A stretch of 39,354 bases of DNA from Chondrus crispus (Eukaryota; Rhodophyta; Florideophyceae; Gigartinales; Gigartinaceae), in contig NW_005179291.1 in NCBI RefSeq assembly GCF_000350225.1, positions 1 through 39,354 on the forward strand. Direction: 5' to 3'. The position numbers and the translations under genes were made by a program. Position 1 is the stretch's first letter. Every line of letters starts with the position of its first letter. Shown piece by piece: positions 36,901 to 39,354 of this stretch. Below the pieces are notes generated by a model. The model had not been told where the DNA came from, did no database searches, and saw nothing but the letters and a program-made list of their open reading frames with translations.

Positions 36901-38026
36901 GGTTGAGAAGGGACGGGATTGGCTCGCCGCCACAATCCTTTCGCGTCTGGGCCACCGGCTCTCCATCGGCGTTTCTCTTGACTGATGCCACTAACTTCTC
37001 ATCAGCAGAGAGGTCGTCGTGCGTCACAACACTCACCTGGTTTCCTGCGGAGCCCGTCCGTGTACCGTACACGGCAATATCCGTCTGGGTCTTCTTAGGA
37101 GGGTAGGAACTGCTACCTCCCCTCTGTGGACCAATTCTAGCCCAACAGCTTGTCTCTGAATGACCAAATTTTCCGCAGCGAGGGCATTTCGTGTCCCTAT
37201 GCGGATTCGCATCGCATCTATTAGCGCCATGACCCGGTCGTTTGCAATACGAACAAGTACGATCGTGGGCGGGGCGGAATACTGTTGCGTCATCCCTCGA
37301 CTGATTCTTCTTGCTAATAAGGGAAATATCGCCTAGTCGATCAGCTAAAGCGTCAACCTTCGTCTCGAGTGGAGACAAGGGAGCTTTTGAACGCATCATG
37401 ACCCTTTTTGACCCACCTTGCCCCCTCGGCTCATACATAACTTGCCAGCTCTCTGACCCCTGGTAGCGCAAATTGCTCAAGGAGTTCGCCGCCGCCTGAA
37501 AGGCGCAGCGACCAGACCAGAAGTCCATGATTGCATCGAATAGGGCCTTGTAAGTCTTTGCACCTCGATAGATGGCAAACTGGGCCAACTCCAGATGTTC
37601 CATCACGGCGTTGCGAAGCAGTCCGAACTTCGCTTCGTCGTTGAATCTCGCCTTTTCGTAGAGACGGTCTGAGTTTCGAAGGGACCCACTGAGATCCCCG
37701 AAAGAAAGGCGAGCGGCCATCGCATCCCGAATCACATCTTCAGGTGATTCAACCGGGGCGAACCGCTCGACCAAGGCCTTCTTGACCTTCTGGTAGTCGG
37801 AGCCATCTGCACTGATATCTCCGTTCTTGACAAAGGCTTGATAAAAGAAGTCGAATGCATCTCCCTCCAGGTAGCGAAGGAGTTCAGATGCCTTTTCTTC
37901 GTCCGACTTGCCAGAGGTGGCAACATTTTCGAACACTAAGAAGAACTTGTGGACGTCGGCCGGCTTCGACCCGTCAAAATGTGACAAGGAGCCGTGTTCT
38001 TTGCCACCCCTCCACAACAGTACCAT
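33980..38026 (-). CDS. gag-pol: Intact but 3'-truncated gag-pol, Ty3/gypsy family C
   Basis: 1348 codons with no stop. Capsid-like region at residues 15-200. Two CX2CX4HX4C zinc knuckles at 258-271 and 281-294. Protease D-S-G-A at 483-486. Reverse transcriptase about 720-900 with M-P-F-G-L and Y-L-D-D at 861-864. RNase H with E-T-D-A-S at 1008-1012 and T-D-H-Q-A. Integrase zinc finger H1223, H1227, C1257, C1260, and the first core acid at D1287. The natural sequence stops near residue 1340 (G-P-P-Q-E). The last residues, Y-H-V-D-S, and the stop codon come from the inverted primer site and LTR, so the rest of the integrase core is missing. The ATG uses the last base of the LTR plus the first two of the primer site. 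Gag and pol are one frame, unlike family A. Confidence 0.92.
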   Translation of the reverse strand: MVLLWRGGKEHGSLSHFDGSKPADVHKFFLVFENVATSGKSDEEKASELLRYLEGDAFDFFYQAFVKNGDISADGSDYQKVKKALVERFAPVESPEDVIRDAMAARLSFGDLSGSLRNSDRLYEKARFNDEAKFGLLRNAVMEHLELAQFAIYRGAKTYKALFDAIMDFWSGRCAFQAAANSLSNLRYQGSESWQVMYEPRGQGGSKRVMMRSKAPLSPLETKVDALADRLGDISLISKKNQSRDDATVFRPAHDRTCSYCKRPGHGANRCDANPHRDTKCPRCGKFGHSETSCWARIGPQRGGSSSYPPKKTQTDIAVYGTRTGSAGNQVSVVTHDDLSADEKLVASVKRNADGEPVAQTRKDCGGEPIPSLLNPRKYWTPNHMRKPPKPGRRTRKKSTSKKNAVQEHSGKYDVVSSLANAPSGLTFGQLIRGDGDEAKKDIRRLFNSHPRRPVAASIGTLPKRLKVVSVQVYGTQMRALLDSGAIPNVMNASVASKLSLSPKPTSTKITVANGQKTTCVGSIEEVPVTFNGAVTSLNFLVVEGSPVDILIGYPTLEELQACIDLGHQSVRMLIGNKTVKMSLEFDQVSPIVADSETDSENFTSDVESFASENSSEEETYVVAILGDKPFKLDLTLDGAIGEDEEVESPDSNVIHKAVKMLREKLVHLDNEAQAVIETAQMGKSIVATSLDDLRPAEVPIKDHFELDDTNLIYHSARRMAPLHNEIVRKELYKMLEAGIITPSSAAWSFPVVIVSKKDGNPRFCVDYRSLNQKMKADRWPLPKIEEIVCWKGSAYFNSLDLFSGYWQIRMAQQCKEITTFVCRYGTYKFEVMPFGLMNAPSTFQRMMDTIFSGVRFVRVYLDDVVVFSKTIEEHLRHLQHVFDVLDEAGLKLELTKCSFAQAKIELLGHVVDKGGIAVDPSKVEVIRNAPIPTTTTELRSFLGLASYYRRFICKFADIAAVLHAATSGNGRLKWTGEMQEAFDELRIKLTSPPVLAYPDFKKPFVVETDASSVSVGAVLAQKKEDGKIHPIQDASRTMNTSERKYSACEREALAVIFALQKFRVYVLSSTPFKLITDHQALSYAFRKKDIHGRLARWLDFLAEYDFTVEYRRGSANSAADYLSRIQPKNGDNPICQEEGDLALAITTPIYSPEDLEESCQDIMSYLQGETTVGLDDYRKSRMKNNAKNSLVWESKLFCRTIHGLRVVAPISDCEKVLKGFHDDIGHWDLKTTRQFVTERYWWPTVCMDVGDYVKSCDRCQKARPIPKYKTTLRFSITSLFDVFSIDFAGPFPATSSGNRFVLVAVEHLTRWPIALSTADSTAQVVLDFVKREIMYSLGPPQEYHVDS
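33993..34010 (+). other. 18-nt primer-binding-site copy fused to integrase
   Basis: TGGTACTCTTGTGGAGGG follows the left LTR. The true site beside the right LTR reads TGGTACTGTTGTGGAGGG on the minus strand, one base different. Exactly 18 nt match, after which the left side switches to integrase coding sequence in reverse. Confidence 0.75.
38008..38025 (-). other. Primer-binding site, family C
   Basis: On the minus strand TGGTACTGTTGTGGAGGG follows the LTR end directly. It starts TGG, complementary to a tRNA CCA end. The third base after CCA, the C61-equivalent and the stem spacing are tRNA-like, but I cannot name the tRNA. Confidence 0.65.
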
Positions 38027-38337
38027 GTTGACAGCTAAAAAGGGGAGCTGCGCGCGTAAGAGAGAGAGAAAAGCGAGATGTATATTTCAAGAAGGGGGGG
38101 TCGGTCCCGGTGTCGTTCTTGTTCTCCCCCATTGCGGTGTGTCGCGGCGCGCCCCTTTCTCTTATAGAGGGGCCGCCATCATCTTCCACTCCACAGGACC
38201 CCCGCCCTTCAAAGAGAGATTGTCCACGTGTACACCTGGCGTACACGCGAACCAGCAAAATCACCTTTTTGAAGGCTTTGGTCCTGGGGACACTCTTGGG
38301 TACTGCACCCTGTACAGTACCCCAAGTCTCCCCCACA
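38026..38337 (-). repeat. 5' LTR of family C
   Basis: 312 bp. On the minus strand it starts TGTGGGGGAG and ends GCTGTCAACA. It is followed on that strand by the primer-binding site and gag-pol, so it is the true 5' LTR of the element. It contains the same TATA-like and hairpin elements as its inverted partner. Confidence 0.88.
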
Positions 38338-38700
38338 CGACACCCTCCCTAGCCCCACACCCGGGCAGGGGCAACATATATACTGACCGATGGCCGGTCC
38401 TTTGCCCCTGGTGCTCGGCTTGAGTCAGGAAACCGGTGCTCGACCTTGACGATCCAATTGACACAATTTAGTGTCACCATCGACACCCTTCCCCCAATCG
38501 CTCCACGTATACACGTGTACAGCTCATCATCACTGTAAGCTTTCACTTCTATCATTAACCTACCCACCTTCTCTAATTTTCACACAACTAACTTCGGTAT
38601 TCCTGCGTTTTTCTTGAAGAACCTGACATCGCGTCAGGTCCTAGTTGCCTCCAGTTTTAGAGATCGCTGATTGCTTGTGTGGCAGTACTCAGGTGAGGTT
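38338..38700. other. Noncoding flank of family C element
   Basis: No gene recognised. A 7-bp hairpin ACCTGAC/GTCAGGT lies at 38621-38639, and a GTATACACGTGTAC near-palindrome near 38507. Confidence 0.4.
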
Positions 38701-38744
38701 TTAGTCCTCGAGTCTGCCCCTTGCAAGAAACCTGATCTAACGAG

Positions 38745-38962
38745 GATGGCGAAAACCAAGCAGAAGAGGCGCCTTGCCGTACTGGCGGCACGGCGCCTCG
38801 TAAACAGCTCTCGTCGAAGGCGGCGAGAGTGTCCGTTGAAGAGCTCAACGCTCGTGAGAGAATAATGTGGCTATTGTCGCAAAGAACGGACGTAATGAAG
38901 GTGTCGAAGAATGAGAAGCTTCGCCTCGTTTTCCGTACCATGTATGGGTTGGAACGAGGCTG
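38745..38962 (+). other. Unrecognised basic ORF fragment(s)
   Basis: A short plus frame M-A-K-T-K-Q-K-R-R-L-A-V-L-A-A-R-R is followed in another phase by S-V-E-E-L-N-A-R-E-R-I-M-W-L-L-S-Q-R-T and K-L-R-L-V-F-R-T-M-Y-G-L-E. It looks protein-like with a shift between the two. No family recognised. Confidence 0.3.
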
Positions 38963-39029
38963 ACAAAGTATGACTTGGATTTGACCGAAATGCTCCGCCT
39001 TTTCGGTCGACATGTTCTCGTCCACATAA

Positions 39030-39354
39030 GTGCGCGAGGAAAGCACATAAACACGAAATTTCTTCAAAGCAAAGATGACCGCAACCGCCTCACGCTCACA
39101 AGCGGAGTACTTGCGCTCAGATGTATTCATAGTACGGCTTGCGTACTGGATGGGGTGTATTTTCCTATCTTCCTTCTTTTGAGCCAACACAGCCCCGACG
39201 GAGACCGATGACGTACCCGTCTCAACGACGAAGGGCTTCTCGAAGTCTGGGTAAGGCAAGACTGGCGGAGAAGTTAACTTTATGCGTAGTTCATCAAAGG
39301 CTTCTTGCATTTCTCCGGTCTTTCCAGCACACTAGCTGTCAATAAGTAATATGG
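39030..39354 (-). pseudogene. RNase H fragment of a second family C copy, rearranged
   Basis: On the minus strand from 39310 the protein follows the intact copy: E-A-F-D-E-L-R-I-K-L-T-S-P-P-V-L, then F-V-V-E-T-G-T-S-S where the intact copy has E-T-D-A-S, so the catalytic aspartate is lost. It then reads T-M-N-T-S-E-R-K-Y-S-A-C-E-R-E to R-V-Y-V-L-S-S. After that (below about 39030) the match ends abruptly in unrelated sequence. At 39319-39332 the DNA jumps to sequence matching 35655 or so (TTTCCAGCACACTA), so about 550 bp of reverse transcriptase are deleted at that junction. The window ends within it. Confidence 0.8.

Overview
This window is eukaryotic genomic DNA made almost entirely of transposable elements. 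The evidence is the mix of element types: several LTR retrotransposon families, two of them visibly Ty3/gypsy, plus PIF/Harbinger-like, pogo-like and Mutator-like DNA transposons. Most are broken by stops and frameshifts, and several are nested. The only host-type gene I recognise is a wrecked AFG1-type mitochondrial AAA ATPase. I see no bacterial-type operon, rRNA, tRNA or CRISPR array. Moderate-to-high GC and this element mix would fit a compact algal genome such as a red alga, or an oomycete or fungus. That placement is inference, and the sequence does not prove it.

Layout. Positions 1-1239 are the 3' end of an LTR element (family B): internal DNA with hairpins, a polypurine tract and a 3' LTR. 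Positions 1385-2008 are a DDE transposase relic. Positions 2173-3913 are the promoter side and Myb/trihelix-like gene of a Harbinger-type element, interrupted by a family B solo LTR with a GTCGG target duplication. Positions 3980-5904 are an AFG1-like pseudogene on the minus strand, split between Walker A and Walker B by another solo LTR (target duplication CAATC).

Positions 6379-23138 are one very large LTR retrotransposon (family A): two 622-bp LTRs and a matching CTCGT target duplication. It has a gag-pro-pol with a canonical A AAA AAC slippery heptamer and a C-terminal chromodomain. About 8 kb of extra DNA then lies between pol and the 3' LTR. That extra part carries a long minus-strand reading frame, a three-copy 129-bp tandem repeat and a solo LTR of a related family (target duplication CGGGA). 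The hairpin plus polypurine tract at the end of pol is repeated just before the 3' LTR.

Positions 23280-24450 are a Harbinger-type transposase relic on the minus strand, with a 100-N gap flanked by inverted copies of the same sequence. Positions 24707-30646 are a pogo-like element flanked by TA, with a Mutator-like element lodged in its right terminal inverted repeat. Positions 30876-33634 are a two-gene Harbinger element: transposase and an intact Myb-like gene, convergent, with hairpins between them. Positions 33683-38337 are a second Ty3/gypsy element with an intact 1348-codon gag-pol on the minus strand. Its two LTRs face each other in inverted orientation, and the left one is followed by exactly an 18-nt primer-binding-site-like stretch fused to truncated integrase. 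The last kilobase holds a rearranged fragment of the same family.

The items most worth a second look are the inverted-LTR gypsy element, the 8-kb antisense-coding extension of the giant element with its duplicated polypurine tract, and the fold-back around the assembly gap.
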